The notes under the pieces are model-generated. The model saw nothing but the letters and a program-made list of their open reading frames with translations, did no database searches and was not told where the DNA came from. 64,000 nt of DNA from positions 11,734 to 75,733 of the forward strand of contig DAOTZA010000229.1 of assembly GCA_034434515.1 (NCBI GenBank). Reading direction: 5' to 3'. Source of the stretch: NAK19 sp034434515. Its GTDB lineage: Bacteria > Chloroflexota > Anaerolineae > Anaerolineales > UBA4823. The translations under genes were made by a program, and so were the position numbers. Positions 33,767 to 43,207 of the stretch are shown here, piece by piece. Position 1 is the stretch's first letter, and every line of letters begins with the position of its first letter.

Positions 33767-35188
33767 ATGGATTTATTTGATCATGCAGTGCAAGAGGCTT
33801 TGAGAGCAGAAGCTCCGTTAGCTGCGCGCATGCGCCCGCGCACCCTCGATGAGTTTGTTGGCCAAGAGGAAATCCTTGGGCGGGGGAGATTACTGCGCCG
33901 TTCCATAGAAGCTGATCGTTTGTTCTCCTCCATAATCTTATGGGGTCCCCCGGGCAGTGGGAAAACAACTCTGGCAATGATCATTGCCAATCAAACCAAA
34001 TCTCATTTTGAGACCTTATCTGCAGTTTTGGCCGGTAAAGCAGAGCTAAAAGAGGTAATTGAAAAAGCATTGGAGCGACGCAAACTTTACCGTCGGCGCA
34101 CCATCCTGTTTGTCGATGAGGTTCATCGTTGGAACAAGGCTCAACAGGATGCGCTATTACCCCATATTGAAAATGGGACGGTTATTTTCATTGGGGCGAC
34201 CACCGAAAATCCTTATTTTGAAGTGATTAGCGCTTTAGTCTCCCGCTCCCGTGTCTTCCAACTGCGTCCCTTAGAAAATCATCATATTCAAACAATTCTC
34301 GAAAGAGCTTTGAAAGACCCTGAGCGAGGATATGGTAAGCGATCGGTGATGATCACCCAGGATGCCCTTGAACATCTGGTGCGCGTTGCCGGAGGAGATG
34401 CTCGCAACGCTTTGAATGCTTTGGAATTAGCAGTGGAAAGTACCCCGCCCGATGAAAAGGGAGTGATTACGGTTACTTACGAGATTGCCCAAGAGTCAAT
34501 TCAACGCAGAGCTGTCTTATATGATAAAGACGGAGACGCGCATTACGACACTATTTCAGCCTTTATTAAATCGGTGCGCGGGTCAGACCCAGACGCCGCC
34601 TTATATTGGTTAGCCAAAATGCTTTATGCTGGCGAAGAGCCACGTTTTATCCTGCGTCGCTTGATTATCTTAGCTGGCGAAGATATTGGGCTGGCCGATC
34701 CGCTTGGGTTGGTGGTAGCAACCTCGGCGGCTCAAGCATTTGATTATATCGGTATGCCAGAAGGAATTTATCCCCTGGTCGAAGCGACCCTGTATCTGGC
34801 AACTGCGCCAAAGTCAAACACCACAACTGCCTATTTCAAAGCTTTCCAATGCATTGAACAGGAAGGCGTTCAACCTGTGCCACAGCACCTGCAGGATGAC
34901 TCCCGCGACCGCCAGGTTTTGGGACATGGTGTAGGATATCGTTACCCGCATGAATCTCCCGATCATTTTCTGCCCCAACAATACTTGCCGAAAACCCTAC
35001 TCGGAACGATTTTTTATCATCCCTCCCAACAAGGGTACGAAGCTGTGGTGAGGGAGCGTTTGGAAAGCTGGCGGAAAGCGCAACGCGAAGCCTTAGGAAT
35101 CCAGGAAGTCAAAGAAATCCCAGAACTCAACCCGGAGGAAATTCGTGAAATCAAGACCAGGCATAAATCCGGCGGGAGAATAGATTAG
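33767..35188 (+). CDS. rarA: Replication-associated recombination ATPase RarA (MgsA)
   Basis: 473-aa AAA+ ATPase related to clamp loaders, acting at stalled replication forks. Domains: RPRTLDEFVGQEEIL near residue 22, Walker A GPPGSGKTT near residue 63, Walker B with DEVHRWNKAQQD near residue 119 (family usually DEIHRFNKAQQD), sensor 1 GATTENP, then the MgsA C-terminal tetramerisation domain (HYDTISAFIKSVRGSDPDAALYWL). Length is slightly long, with a charged tail. Confidence 0.95.
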   Translation: MDLFDHAVQEALRAEAPLAARMRPRTLDEFVGQEEILGRGRLLRRSIEADRLFSSIILWGPPGSGKTTLAMIIANQTKSHFETLSAVLAGKAELKEVIEKALERRKLYRRRTILFVDEVHRWNKAQQDALLPHIENGTVIFIGATTENPYFEVISALVSRSRVFQLRPLENHHIQTILERALKDPERGYGKRSVMITQDALEHLVRVAGGDARNALNALELAVESTPPDEKGVITVTYEIAQESIQRRAVLYDKDGDAHYDTISAFIKSVRGSDPDAALYWLAKMLYAGEEPRFILRRLIILAGEDIGLADPLGLVVATSAAQAFDYIGMPEGIYPLVEATLYLATAPKSNTTTAYFKAFQCIEQEGVQPVPQHLQDDSRDRQVLGHGVGYRYPHESPDHFLPQQYLPKTLLGTIFYHPSQQGYEAVVRERLESWRKAQREALGIQEVKEIPELNPEEIREIKTRHKSGGRID

Positions 35189-35190
35189 AG

Positions 35191-35811
35191 ATGCCAATGA
35201 TTTTATTGGTGCGTCATGCAGAAAATGACTATACGCGCAAAGGTCGCCTGGCAGGGCGATTGTCGGCGGTGCATCTCAATCAACGCGGGCGAGAACAGGC
35301 TCAGGCTTTAGCCCAATGCTTGAAAAATGCCCCTCTAAAAGCTATTTACAGCAGTCCTCTCGAACGGGCAGTGGAGACAGCAGAACCGCTGGCGCAGACC
35401 CATCAGTTGGAAGTGAGAATCCATAGCGGGTTGATTGAATTAGACTATGGAGAATGGCAGGGAAAGTCTTTAAAGGGATTGCGTCGTTTGAAGTCCTGGA
35501 GGATCGTGCAGCATATGCCCTCCCTGATGCAGTTTCCCCAGGGAGAGATGATCCTTGAAGCGCAATATCGAATAACCCAAGCGCTTCACGAGATCGCAAA
35601 TCAGTATGGAGAGGGCGACTGGGTGGTGTGTGTCTCTCATGCTGATCCGATCAAACTTGCCATTGCTCACTTCTTAGGGATGCCTCTAGATGCTTACCAG
35701 CGTCTTAGTGTTGGTTTGGCGTCAATTAACGCTATTCATCTTGACCACCACAGCGTTCGCCTGGTGGCATTAAACTACTCTCCAACCCTGTTGGATGTTC
35801 CAGAGAAATGA
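35191..35811 (+). CDS. Histidine phosphatase, MSMEG_4193-like
   Basis: 206-aa phosphoglycerate-mutase-like phosphatase with LLVRHAENDYT at residues 5-15 (catalytic His), second His in VSHADPIKLA near residue 148 and ELDYGEWQGK near residue 86. It resembles the MSMEG_4193 family, which in Actinobacteria sits with DUF3090 and SCO1664 proteins; both of those genes occur just downstream here, after one opposite-strand gene. Substrate unknown; a plain cofactor-independent assignment as phosphoglycerate mutase is unlikely. Confidence 0.85.
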   Translation: MPMILLVRHAENDYTRKGRLAGRLSAVHLNQRGREQAQALAQCLKNAPLKAIYSSPLERAVETAEPLAQTHQLEVRIHSGLIELDYGEWQGKSLKGLRRLKSWRIVQHMPSLMQFPQGEMILEAQYRITQALHEIANQYGEGDWVVCVSHADPIKLAIAHFLGMPLDAYQRLSVGLASINAIHLDHHSVRLVALNYSPTLLDVPEK

Positions 35812-35821
35812 ACCTCCCTGC

Positions 35822-36703
35822 CTAGATGTCGATCCCGAAAACTTGCCGAATGATCAAACCCAGCGCAAAGGAAAAGGTAGCTACGCCAAGACTAATGATG
35901 GTCATCTCGATGAAACGCTTTGAAAAGGAAAAATCCTTGGCAATTGATATGTAGTAGTTGAAGATAGCGATGATCAGGATGGCAATCATTAAAGCAGCAG
36001 CTAGGGCAATTAGGTAGTTGTTGAGAATAAAGTACGGCAACACAAGCAGGGTAACCGTCAAAATATAAGCAAGTCCTGTGTAGATGGCGGATTTTAAGGG
36101 GTCTTGCTCTCCTGCCTCCGCTTTTGTGGAGAGATATTCCGAGGCAGCCATGGAGAAAGAGGCCGAAATGCCGGTTATCAATGCCGCCAAGGCAATAATT
36201 GAAGTTTTTTGAAAAGCAAAAGTGAACCCTGCCAGCGCGCCGGTTAATTCAACCAAAGCATCGTTTAATCCCAAAACAACCGAGCCAGCGTATTTCAGGC
36301 TTTCCTCATCGATCATATTAAGGAGTTGATTCTCGTGTACTTCCTCCTCCTGCAGTACTTTTTCGATCTCCAGGATTTGGGTGAGATGATGGCGATAGTC
36401 ATCTTGAGCTTTCTCTTCACTTTTTTCCATCAGTTTGACGCCAAAGGTTAAACCGAACAGTTTGGCGATCCAGAAGTAGAGGTGTACTTTCATCCAGTTT
36501 GGCTGGACATCGGTCTGAGTATAGCGTTTCCAAGTTGAGTAATGCACCATCTCCTGATGGGCAATTTTTTGCAGCAATTGACGATTTGATTCGTCTTTGA
36601 CAATTGAGGCAAGCTTTAGATAAGTGTGGTAACTGTCAATTTCATCCTGCTGAAGGACTTGTAAATCTTTGGTCAATTGTGGGCTTAAGTTGATAGCCTT
36701 CAT
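35822..36703 (-). CDS. VIT1/CCC1-family metal transporter with ferritin-like domain
   Basis: 293-aa protein. Residues 1-130 are a ferritin/rubrerythrin-like helical bundle with metal ligands such as DEIDSYHTYLKLA near residue 20 and IAHQEMVHYSTW near residue 47. Residues about 135-293 are the VIT1/CCC1 membrane domain, starting at SLKYAGSVVLGLNDALVELTGALAG. Family members move Fe2+ or Mn2+ across membranes. It is opposite in strand to its neighbours and splits the conserved trio of genes. Confidence 0.88.
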   Translation of the reverse strand: MKAINLSPQLTKDLQVLQQDEIDSYHTYLKLASIVKDESNRQLLQKIAHQEMVHYSTWKRYTQTDVQPNWMKVHLYFWIAKLFGLTFGVKLMEKSEEKAQDDYRHHLTQILEIEKVLQEEEVHENQLLNMIDEESLKYAGSVVLGLNDALVELTGALAGFTFAFQKTSIIALAALITGISASFSMAASEYLSTKAEAGEQDPLKSAIYTGLAYILTVTLLVLPYFILNNYLIALAAALMIAILIIAIFNYYISIAKDFSFSKRFIEMTIISLGVATFSFALGLIIRQVFGIDI

Positions 36704-36868
36704 GGTTGCTCCGTCCTAATTAGTCATCTGATGTTGAGTGGTATTATAACCAAGATAAAGAGAAATGTTGTCTCCTTAAAGAGCTCCATCCGTTATAGAG
36801 AGAGCTTTCAATCTGGTATACTAGAGATAACCATTCTATCCTAGCTTTACTCCCTTCAGGAGTTTCTC

Positions 36869-37396
36869 ATGCCAGCACAGGAAATCGATTTACGCCCGGT
36901 AACTCATATCACAACTGATGCGATCGGTAAACCAGGCCAGCGAGTGTTTTATATTCAAGGATCTCAGGGTGAGAAACGGATCACGTTAATTGTTGAAAAA
37001 ATTCAGATCCAAAGTCTGGCGATTGGTTTTGAGCAGTTTCTAGAAGAAATCTACCGTAAGTTCCCCCACTTACCGCAGACTCCCGCTGATTATGACGAGA
37101 ATCAAATGCACATTCAACCGCCAGTGGATCCACTCTTCCGGGTAGGTGAGATGGGATTGGGGTACGACGCAGAAAACGATTTGATTGTTCTCGTGGCTCG
37201 CGAGCTGGTTGCTGAGGACGCCGAGAACGTCGAGCCATCGGTGGTACGCTTTTGGTGCACACGTGCCCAAATGCGTGCCATGTGTCAGTGGGCAGTTGAA
37301 GTTGCTTCGCGGGGAAGGCCGATTTGTCCCCAATGTGGTCAGCCCATGGATCCAGAAGGGCATTTTTGTCCCAAGAAAAACGGGCATCAGCATTAA
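36869..37396 (+). CDS. DUF3090 family protein
   Basis: 175-aa protein of a family known mainly from Actinobacteria as one of a trio of uncharacterised proteins. The N-terminus QEIDLRPVTHITTDAIGKPGQRVFYIQG and FEQFLEEI match the family; the C-terminus is a zinc ribbon, CPQCGQPMDPEGHFCP near residue 154. No enzyme fold is evident. Adjacent to the SCO1664-like kinase-fold gene 6 bases downstream, so they likely act together. Confidence 0.88.
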   Translation: MPAQEIDLRPVTHITTDAIGKPGQRVFYIQGSQGEKRITLIVEKIQIQSLAIGFEQFLEEIYRKFPHLPQTPADYDENQMHIQPPVDPLFRVGEMGLGYDAENDLIVLVARELVAEDAENVEPSVVRFWCTRAQMRAMCQWAVEVASRGRPICPQCGQPMDPEGHFCPKKNGHQH

Positions 37397-37402
37397 GTAA
37401 GC

Positions 37403-38131
37403 ATGGTTTCTCTTGATCACGAAGTTTTGTTGAATATTCTGCAAAACGGCAAATTACAATTAGAGGGAGAATTTTTGTGGGGGTCGAATTCCACCTTTTA
37501 TGTAACGATTAGCCTGAATGATGGTGTTTGGAAAGCGGTTTATAAGCCGGTACGAGGCGAACGCCCTCTGTGGGATTTTCCGCCTCATACACTCGCCAAA
37601 CGAGAAGTGGCTGCTTATCTGGTGAGTCAAGCCCTGGGTTGGGAATTGGTACCGCCAACGGTTTTTCGCAAGAATGGTCCTTTTGGAGCGGGATCAATCC
37701 AGTTGTATATCGATCATGATCCAGAATATCATTTTTTTGCATTTACCCCTCAAGACCGCCAACGCCTGCGGCCGGTTGTGACGTTTGATCTCGTGGTAAA
37801 CAATGCCGATCGGAAAGGCAGTCATGTTGTCGTTGATCGTCAGGGACATATCTGGTGCATTGATCATGGCATCTGTTTCCATGAACAAGAGAAACTTCGC
37901 ACTGTGCTTTGGGATTTTGCCGGTGAATTTATTCCCCAAGACCTGGTCCAAGACTTAGTACGCTTGGATCAGGAATTGCAAACCGAGGTGGCTTGGGTTA
38001 AAGAATTGCGATCCTACCTTTCCAATGCCGAAATTGCTGCCATGCAACGACGGATTAATGCCTTAGTCCAGAACCCTGTCTTTCCAGCCCCGCCGGAGGA
38101 TCGTCGTCCGTATCCCTGGCCACCGATCTAA
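37403..38131 (+). CDS. SCO1664-like PI3/4-kinase-fold protein
   Basis: 242-aa protein of the SCO1664 family, with a lipid-kinase-like fold. Key elements: KAVYKPVRGERPLWDFP near residue 42 (ATP lysine), REVAAYLVSQALGW near residue 72, VVNNADRKGSHVVVD near residue 131 (catalytic Asp/Asn) and WCIDHGICF near residue 151 (metal-binding DHG in the DFG position). It could phosphorylate a small molecule or protein. Coupled to DUF3090 and, in Actinobacteria, linked to mycothiol ligase mshC, which is not seen here. Confidence 0.85.
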   Translation: MVSLDHEVLLNILQNGKLQLEGEFLWGSNSTFYVTISLNDGVWKAVYKPVRGERPLWDFPPHTLAKREVAAYLVSQALGWELVPPTVFRKNGPFGAGSIQLYIDHDPEYHFFAFTPQDRQRLRPVVTFDLVVNNADRKGSHVVVDRQGHIWCIDHGICFHEQEKLRTVLWDFAGEFIPQDLVQDLVRLDQELQTEVAWVKELRSYLSNAEIAAMQRRINALVQNPVFPAPPEDRRPYPWPPI

Positions 38132-38144
38132 GCAAGAGGTTGAA

Positions 38145-39176
38145 ATGAGGTTGAGAAATGTTAATGTTGCTTTGGTGGGTTTTGGAAATGTCGGACAGGC
38201 TCTGGCACGATTGTTTCTGCGCAAAGAAATTGAGCTAGCTGAGCGAACTGGCATCAAGGTCACGGTTAGCGGCATTGCTACAGGCCGACATGGCATGGCT
38301 TTTGACCCAGATGGACTTGACATCCAGCGAGCTCTACAGCTTGTAACTCGAAATCAACCTCTGGATAGCCTTTCTAAACGAACCTGTCAGGATTTGGAGG
38401 TTTTTCTTCATTCCTGTCAGGCAGAGGTTCTTTTTGAGAGCATTCCGGTTAATTATCAAGATGGTCAACCCGCGCTGGACATTCTGAGGAGAGCCCTATC
38501 TTTGGGAATGCATGTCATAACTGCAAATAAAGGGCCAGTCGTTCATGGTTATTTTGAGTTAAGCCGCATTGCCAGAGAAAAAGGTCGGAAGTTTTTGTTT
38601 GAGTCGACGGTAATGGATGGCACGCCGATTTTTTCCTTGTTTCGACATTGTCTCCCAGCAGTTAATTTAAAGAGTATCTCTGGAATTCTTAATTCGACCA
38701 CCAATTTCATCTTGACCCGCATGGAGGAGGGGGAAAGCTTCGGTAAGGCGTTACAAATGGCTCAGGACATCGGCATCGCCGAGACAGATCCCAGCGGAGA
38801 TATTGATGGGTGGGACGCGGCCATCAAGCTAGCTGCGTTAGCAACCGTTTTAATGGACATCCCCCTCAAACCTCAAGAGGTTGAGCGCAACGGTATCCGT
38901 GAATTAAATCTGGAAAAGATTCAGGCCGCGATTGAACAGGGTAAACGCTGGAAGCTGGTTTGCCGCGCTACCAGAAATGGTTCAAAAATTCGGGCAAAAG
39001 TTACTCCAGAATTGGTCTCGGCGGATTCTCCGATGTATAATGTTAATGGCACGTCCAGCGTCGTCCAGTTTGAAACCGACACTTTAGGCATCCTGACCAT
39101 CATCGAACAAGATCCCTCCCCCGACACCACTGCCTATGGACTGTTTGCCGATTTTATCCATGCCATAAACCCGTGA
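38145..39176 (+). CDS. Homoserine dehydrogenase
   Basis: 343-aa NAD(P)-dependent enzyme reducing aspartate semialdehyde to homoserine for Thr and Met synthesis. Rossmann motif LVGFGNVGQALARLF near residue 10, VITANKGPVVHGY near residue 123, catalytic region STTNFILTRMEEGESF near residue 185 and ETDPSGDIDGWDAAIK near residue 213. No C-terminal ACT domain, so feedback control by threonine through that domain is absent. The 13-base gap from the SCO1664-like gene suggests shared transcription. Confidence 0.92.
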   Translation: MRLRNVNVALVGFGNVGQALARLFLRKEIELAERTGIKVTVSGIATGRHGMAFDPDGLDIQRALQLVTRNQPLDSLSKRTCQDLEVFLHSCQAEVLFESIPVNYQDGQPALDILRRALSLGMHVITANKGPVVHGYFELSRIAREKGRKFLFESTVMDGTPIFSLFRHCLPAVNLKSISGILNSTTNFILTRMEEGESFGKALQMAQDIGIAETDPSGDIDGWDAAIKLAALATVLMDIPLKPQEVERNGIRELNLEKIQAAIEQGKRWKLVCRATRNGSKIRAKVTPELVSADSPMYNVNGTSSVVQFETDTLGILTIIEQDPSPDTTAYGLFADFIHAINP

Positions 39177-39198
39177 TTTTGTCCAAAGGAGGGGACGG

Positions 39199-40170
39199 AT
39201 GAAAATCCTTGAATCCGGAAGCGGCAAATTAATCCAACCGCCAGATATTGACGCTTTCCGAGAGTGGAATCGTCAGAAAAGCAAGGAACTGGTGGACAAA
39301 CGGATGAGTGAAGCGGAAGCGGTGAGCCGCTTTATTCACAATGGCGATTACATTGGCACCGAGCTTTATGGCACGGTGCGTTGTCCCATGTCGTTAGTCA
39401 GGGAAATTATCCGCCAGGGTAAAAAGAATTTGCGTTTAGCCGGACAGGGGGTGATGGAACTGGATATGTTGTTGGCAGCCCATACGGTCAAGGAAATCGA
39501 CATTACTTATGTCGGGCTCGAAGTGTATGGTGTTTCAAACGGCTTGCGCCGTGAAGTTGAAAGCGGGCGGGTAGAGACGGTTGTAGATTGGAGTAATGCC
39601 AGTATTGCCTGGCGATTTAAGGCGGCCGCAATGGGGGTTCCTTTTATCCCTGTTCGCTCCAATCTGGGGACTGATACGCTCAAGCACAGTGCTGCAAAAG
39701 TCGTCGAATGTCCTTTTACGGGCAAACCAATCTGTTTATTGCCGGCCTTAATTTTGGATGTGGGCTTAATCCATGTTCATCGCGCAGACAAGTACGGAAA
39801 CGCTCAGATCGAGGGCATTAGTGGCTTTGCCGCCGAAATGGCTCGAGCGTCGAAGAGACTTATTATTAGCGCTGAAGAAATCATTGACGAAGAAGAAATT
39901 AGGCGCTATCCTAATCGCACGATGATTCCGTATTATTTGGTGGATGCAGTTGTCCATGCACCTTTTGGTTCTCATCCAGGAGAAATGTGTTATGTTTACC
40001 GCCGGGATGAAGAAAAAATTCGGGAATGGGTGGAAGCAGCCAAAACTGAAGAAACCACCCTGGCGTATTTCCAGAAATATATTTTCGATGTTCCACATCA
40101 TCAGGCTTATTTAGACTTGATTGGAAGAGAGCATCTGGAGAGCTTAAGGCATTCGGGGAGGGCAGATTGA
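39199..40170 (+). CDS. CoA-transferase family I, alpha subunit (GctA-like)
   Basis: 323-aa subunit resembling glutaconate CoA-transferase A. SEAVSRFIHNGDYIGTELYG begins near residue 37; LAGQGVMELDMLLAAHTVKEID near residue 80 and VHRADKYGNAQIEG near residue 195 are characteristic. It would form a heterodimer with the following gene. AAGGAGGGG precedes the start. Distant relatives include the IpdA ring-opening hydrolase, so activity could be transfer or hydrolysis. Confidence 0.85.
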   Translation: MKILESGSGKLIQPPDIDAFREWNRQKSKELVDKRMSEAEAVSRFIHNGDYIGTELYGTVRCPMSLVREIIRQGKKNLRLAGQGVMELDMLLAAHTVKEIDITYVGLEVYGVSNGLRREVESGRVETVVDWSNASIAWRFKAAAMGVPFIPVRSNLGTDTLKHSAAKVVECPFTGKPICLLPALILDVGLIHVHRADKYGNAQIEGISGFAAEMARASKRLIISAEEIIDEEEIRRYPNRTMIPYYLVDAVVHAPFGSHPGEMCYVYRRDEEKIREWVEAAKTEETTLAYFQKYIFDVPHHQAYLDLIGREHLESLRHSGRAD

Positions 40171-40171
40171 A

Positions 40172-40939
40172 ATGAGCGAATTAGAGTACAATCCGACCGA
40201 ATTGTTAATTTGCACGGCGGCGCGGATGATGCCGGACAAGACGACGGCTTTTATTGGCACCGGAATCCCCTTACTGGCAGCCGCTTTGGCGCAACGAATG
40301 CATGCGCCGAATTTGGTGCCGATCTTTGAATTTGGCGGCACAGGGGCCATTTTGGAACGGATTCCGATCGCTGTGGGAGAGGAAAATACCTTTCATCGCG
40401 CTGTTGCGGCTTCGGGAATTTGTGATATTGTCGAAACCGCGCAACGGGGTTTTATTGAATTCGGATTCCTTGGAGGAGCGCAAATCGATCGCTATGGCAA
40501 TTTGAACAGTACGGTAATTGGTGATTATCATCATCCAAAAGTGCGCTTGCCGGGCAGTGGTGGAGCAAACGATGTCGGGTCGCATTGTTGGAAAACGATT
40601 ATTATTATGCGTCACGACCGTAAACGATTTGTCGAAAAAGTGGATTTTATTACCACACCAGGCTATCTGGATGGACCAGGCAGCAGGGAGCGAGCTGGAT
40701 TGCCTCCGAATACCGGACCGTATCGAGTGGTCACGAACCTGGCTGTGTTGGGTTTTCATCCGGCGACCAAAGAAATGATGTTGCTGGCGACACAGCCGGG
40801 TATCTCGACGGAGCAAGTGATCGCCGAGACTGGTTTTGAGCTGTTGTTAGCCGAAACAATAGAAGAAAATCCCCCTCCAACCAACGAAGAACTGCGCATC
40901 CTGCGTGAAGAAGTGGATAAAGAGCATTTTTATATTTAG
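40172..40939 (+). CDS. CoA-transferase family I, beta subunit (GctB-like)
   Basis: 255-aa partner subunit. The GTGIPLLAAALAQ loop near residue 30 and PIFEFGGTGA near residue 50 hold the region of the catalytic glutamate; GGAQIDRYGNLNSTVIGDYHHP near residue 98 and LPGSGGANDVGSH near residue 122 are family hallmarks. Begins 1 base after the alpha subunit gene. Substrate cannot be read from sequence; glutaconate, 3-oxoacids and steroid-ring CoA esters are candidates. Confidence 0.85.
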   Translation: MSELEYNPTELLICTAARMMPDKTTAFIGTGIPLLAAALAQRMHAPNLVPIFEFGGTGAILERIPIAVGEENTFHRAVAASGICDIVETAQRGFIEFGFLGGAQIDRYGNLNSTVIGDYHHPKVRLPGSGGANDVGSHCWKTIIIMRHDRKRFVEKVDFITTPGYLDGPGSRERAGLPPNTGPYRVVTNLAVLGFHPATKEMMLLATQPGISTEQVIAETGFELLLAETIEENPPPTNEELRILREEVDKEHFYI

Positions 40940-40963
40940 AGGGTTTCTCTCATCACTACGGAC

Positions 40964-41941
40964 CTATAAAGGCAACCACACCCCTAGACCCATTTCCTTT
41001 GCCTTTTGATAGATGGTTGGCGCAACTGCCATATCATCCATAGCTAAACCCAGATTCATGGCCATGCTGCGCTCGGTTGGGGACTGGCGACCAGGTTTTT
41101 TACCGGCGACAATTTCTCCGAGGTCAGCATACGGCTGGGGAGTTTCTTTGAAATAACCAAGGGTGCGGTAGTATTCCATTTGGGCTAAGTCGTCAGTAGT
41201 GAATTTGTCAATTTGTTGCAGTGCTTCACCTTTCCAGTAAGAATCGAAGTCCAAAGCAGTAGCAAAGGCGCCGGGTTGTAACCAGTCTTTTTCAATTGTT
41301 GGCGATGGATTTTTTAGAATCGGGCCGGCGGTGACCACAATCTCGCTTTGGATGACGACTTCCCTGGGGTGAGTGGCTGGCACAAACTCGATTTTGGGGA
41401 ATTTTGCGCCCATTTCGGCGATAAATTTCTCCTGAGCGGAAGGGAGAATGTCATAAGCGTAAAGACGTTCAATCGGAAACATCGTGGTCATTGCCTCGGT
41501 ATGAGTGCGCCCTTGCACACCGCAGCCGATGATTCCAAGCGTTTTTGAGTCTGGACGAGCAAGGTACTTCGCTGAAAGCGCCGAAGCGGCCCCTGTGCGA
41601 TAGGCAGTGATCCAGGTGCAATCCATCACGGCATAAGGAAGACCGCTTTCCTCATCGTTGAGTATCAGCAAACCGGAAATGTAAGGCAGCCCTCTTTTGG
41701 GATTATCCGGGTAACCGCTAACCCATTTGATGCCTGCCGAATGAAGGGAAGGGATATAGGCTGGCATGGCGTGAATAAAGGAGTTTGGTCGGGTATGAAT
41801 GCCGGGTTTGGGAGGCAGTTCGACTTTCCCTTCGCCTTTTTCACGGAATGCTTTTTCTAGCAAATCGATAATCGTAGGAATGTCCAGGGCGACTTTTTCA
41901 ACGTCCTGACGGGAGAGATATAGTAAAGATAAGTTGCTCAT
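40964..41941 (-). CDS. Ornithine cyclodeaminase / mu-crystallin family protein
   Basis: 325-aa NAD(P)-binding protein. Residues PPKPGIHTRPNSFIHAMPAYIP near 50 and GIKWVSGYPDNPKRGLP near 72 form the substrate site, and TLGIIGCGVQGRTHTEAM near residue 132 is the Rossmann loop. Members include ornithine cyclodeaminase, alanine dehydrogenase and imine reductases, so the substrate is open. Start at ATG 41941 is fixed by AGGAGG 7 bases upstream; it follows the thiolase gene by 19 bases. Confidence 0.9.
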   Translation of the reverse strand: MSNLSLLYLSRQDVEKVALDIPTIIDLLEKAFREKGEGKVELPPKPGIHTRPNSFIHAMPAYIPSLHSAGIKWVSGYPDNPKRGLPYISGLLILNDEESGLPYAVMDCTWITAYRTGAASALSAKYLARPDSKTLGIIGCGVQGRTHTEAMTTMFPIERLYAYDILPSAQEKFIAEMGAKFPKIEFVPATHPREVVIQSEIVVTAGPILKNPSPTIEKDWLQPGAFATALDFDSYWKGEALQQIDKFTTDDLAQMEYYRTLGYFKETPQPYADLGEIVAGKKPGRQSPTERSMAMNLGLAMDDMAVAPTIYQKAKEMGLGVWLPL

Positions 41942-41960
41942 ATCTTTGCCTCCTGTTTTT

Positions 41961-43187
41961 CTACGAATCATAAAGCCATTCTACAATAGTGGCTTCTCCC
42001 TGTCCAACACCAACGCATAAGGTTGCCAGCCCATAAAATGGTCTTTTAGCGGTTGGGGCGCGCCGGCGCATTTCATGTAGCAGAGTGGTCATGATTCGTG
42101 CACCGGAGCAGCCCAAGGGATGCCCTAATGCAATAGCGCCGCCGTTGACGTTTGTGATTTCGTGGGTGAGACCTAATTCCTGCATTACCACCAGTGCCTG
42201 GACGGCAAAAGCCTCATTAAGCTCGATAAGTTGAATGTCTTGAATGGACAACCTAGCGCGTTGGAGTGCTTTTTGGGTGGCAGGAACCGGCCCAATGCCC
42301 ATGATTCGCGGCGACACTCCGGCAGCGGCGCTGGCAACAATGCGCGCCATGGGCTTTAGTCCTAATTCAGTCGCTTTTTCTCTACTGGCGAGCAGCAGGG
42401 CAGCAGCGCCGTCGTTTAATCCAGAGGAGTTGCCGGCTGTCACGGTGCCATTAGGCCGAAAAGCTGGTTTTAGGCGCGCCAGGGATTCCATTGATGTATC
42501 CCGCCGCGGGCGCTCATCCGTGTCGACCCAAATTGGCTCTCCTTTCGGTTGGGGTACCGGGACGGGAGCAATTTCCTCAGCAAACTTTCCGTTATCGATG
42601 GCGGCAATGGCACGTTGATGGCTGGACAGAGCAAAAGCATCTTGCCTTTCGCGGGTGATCTCTGGATATTGTTCAGCCAAGTTTTCAGCGGTTTCCCCCA
42701 TCGATTCGATTCCGTAAAGGGATTGTATCTTGGGATTTGGATAACGCCAACCTAAGGCGGTATCCCAGGCGGTTAGATTGCCAAACGCGAAAGGGCGTTC
42801 GGCTTTGGGAATGGAATAAGGAGCGCGGGACATGCTCTCCACGCCTCCAGCGATAAAGACCTCACCCTCGCCACTTTTGATCGCCCGGGCAGCTTGATTG
42901 ATGGCATTTAATCCGCTTGCGCATAGCCGATTGATTGTTACTCCTGCGACATGCACCGGGAAGCCAGCTAATAACAGCGCCATGCGGGCTATGTTACGAT
43001 TGTCCTCCCCAGCTTGATTGGCGCAACCCAGGTAGACTTCCTCGACAAGAGAGGGATCAATTTGCGTTCGTTCAACGAGCGCCTGCAGGATGTGAGCTGC
43101 AAGGTCATCTGGCCGTACGGTAGCCAGGACGCCTCCTAGAGCTCCAATCGGGGTGCGCACTGCATCGATAATGACAGCTTCAGGCAT
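41961..43187 (-). CDS. Acetyl-CoA acyltransferase (thiolase)
   Basis: 408-aa thiolase. Nucleophile Cys89 in INRLCASGLNAI, histidine in ALGHPLGCSGAR near residue 356 and second cysteine in ATLCVGVGQGEA near residue 392. The sequence is nearer the degradative (FadA/PcaF-like) group than biosynthetic acetoacetyl-CoA thiolase. It could release acetyl-CoA in fatty or aromatic acid breakdown and might also feed HMG-CoA synthesis. Operon with the cyclodeaminase-like gene. Confidence 0.92.
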   Translation of the reverse strand: MPEAVIIDAVRTPIGALGGVLATVRPDDLAAHILQALVERTQIDPSLVEEVYLGCANQAGEDNRNIARMALLLAGFPVHVAGVTINRLCASGLNAINQAARAIKSGEGEVFIAGGVESMSRAPYSIPKAERPFAFGNLTAWDTALGWRYPNPKIQSLYGIESMGETAENLAEQYPEITRERQDAFALSSHQRAIAAIDNGKFAEEIAPVPVPQPKGEPIWVDTDERPRRDTSMESLARLKPAFRPNGTVTAGNSSGLNDGAAALLLASREKATELGLKPMARIVASAAAGVSPRIMGIGPVPATQKALQRARLSIQDIQLIELNEAFAVQALVVMQELGLTHEITNVNGGAIALGHPLGCSGARIMTTLLHEMRRRAPTAKRPFYGLATLCVGVGQGEATIVEWLYDS

Positions 43188-43207
43188 GATAGACCTTCTC
43201 CTTTCGT

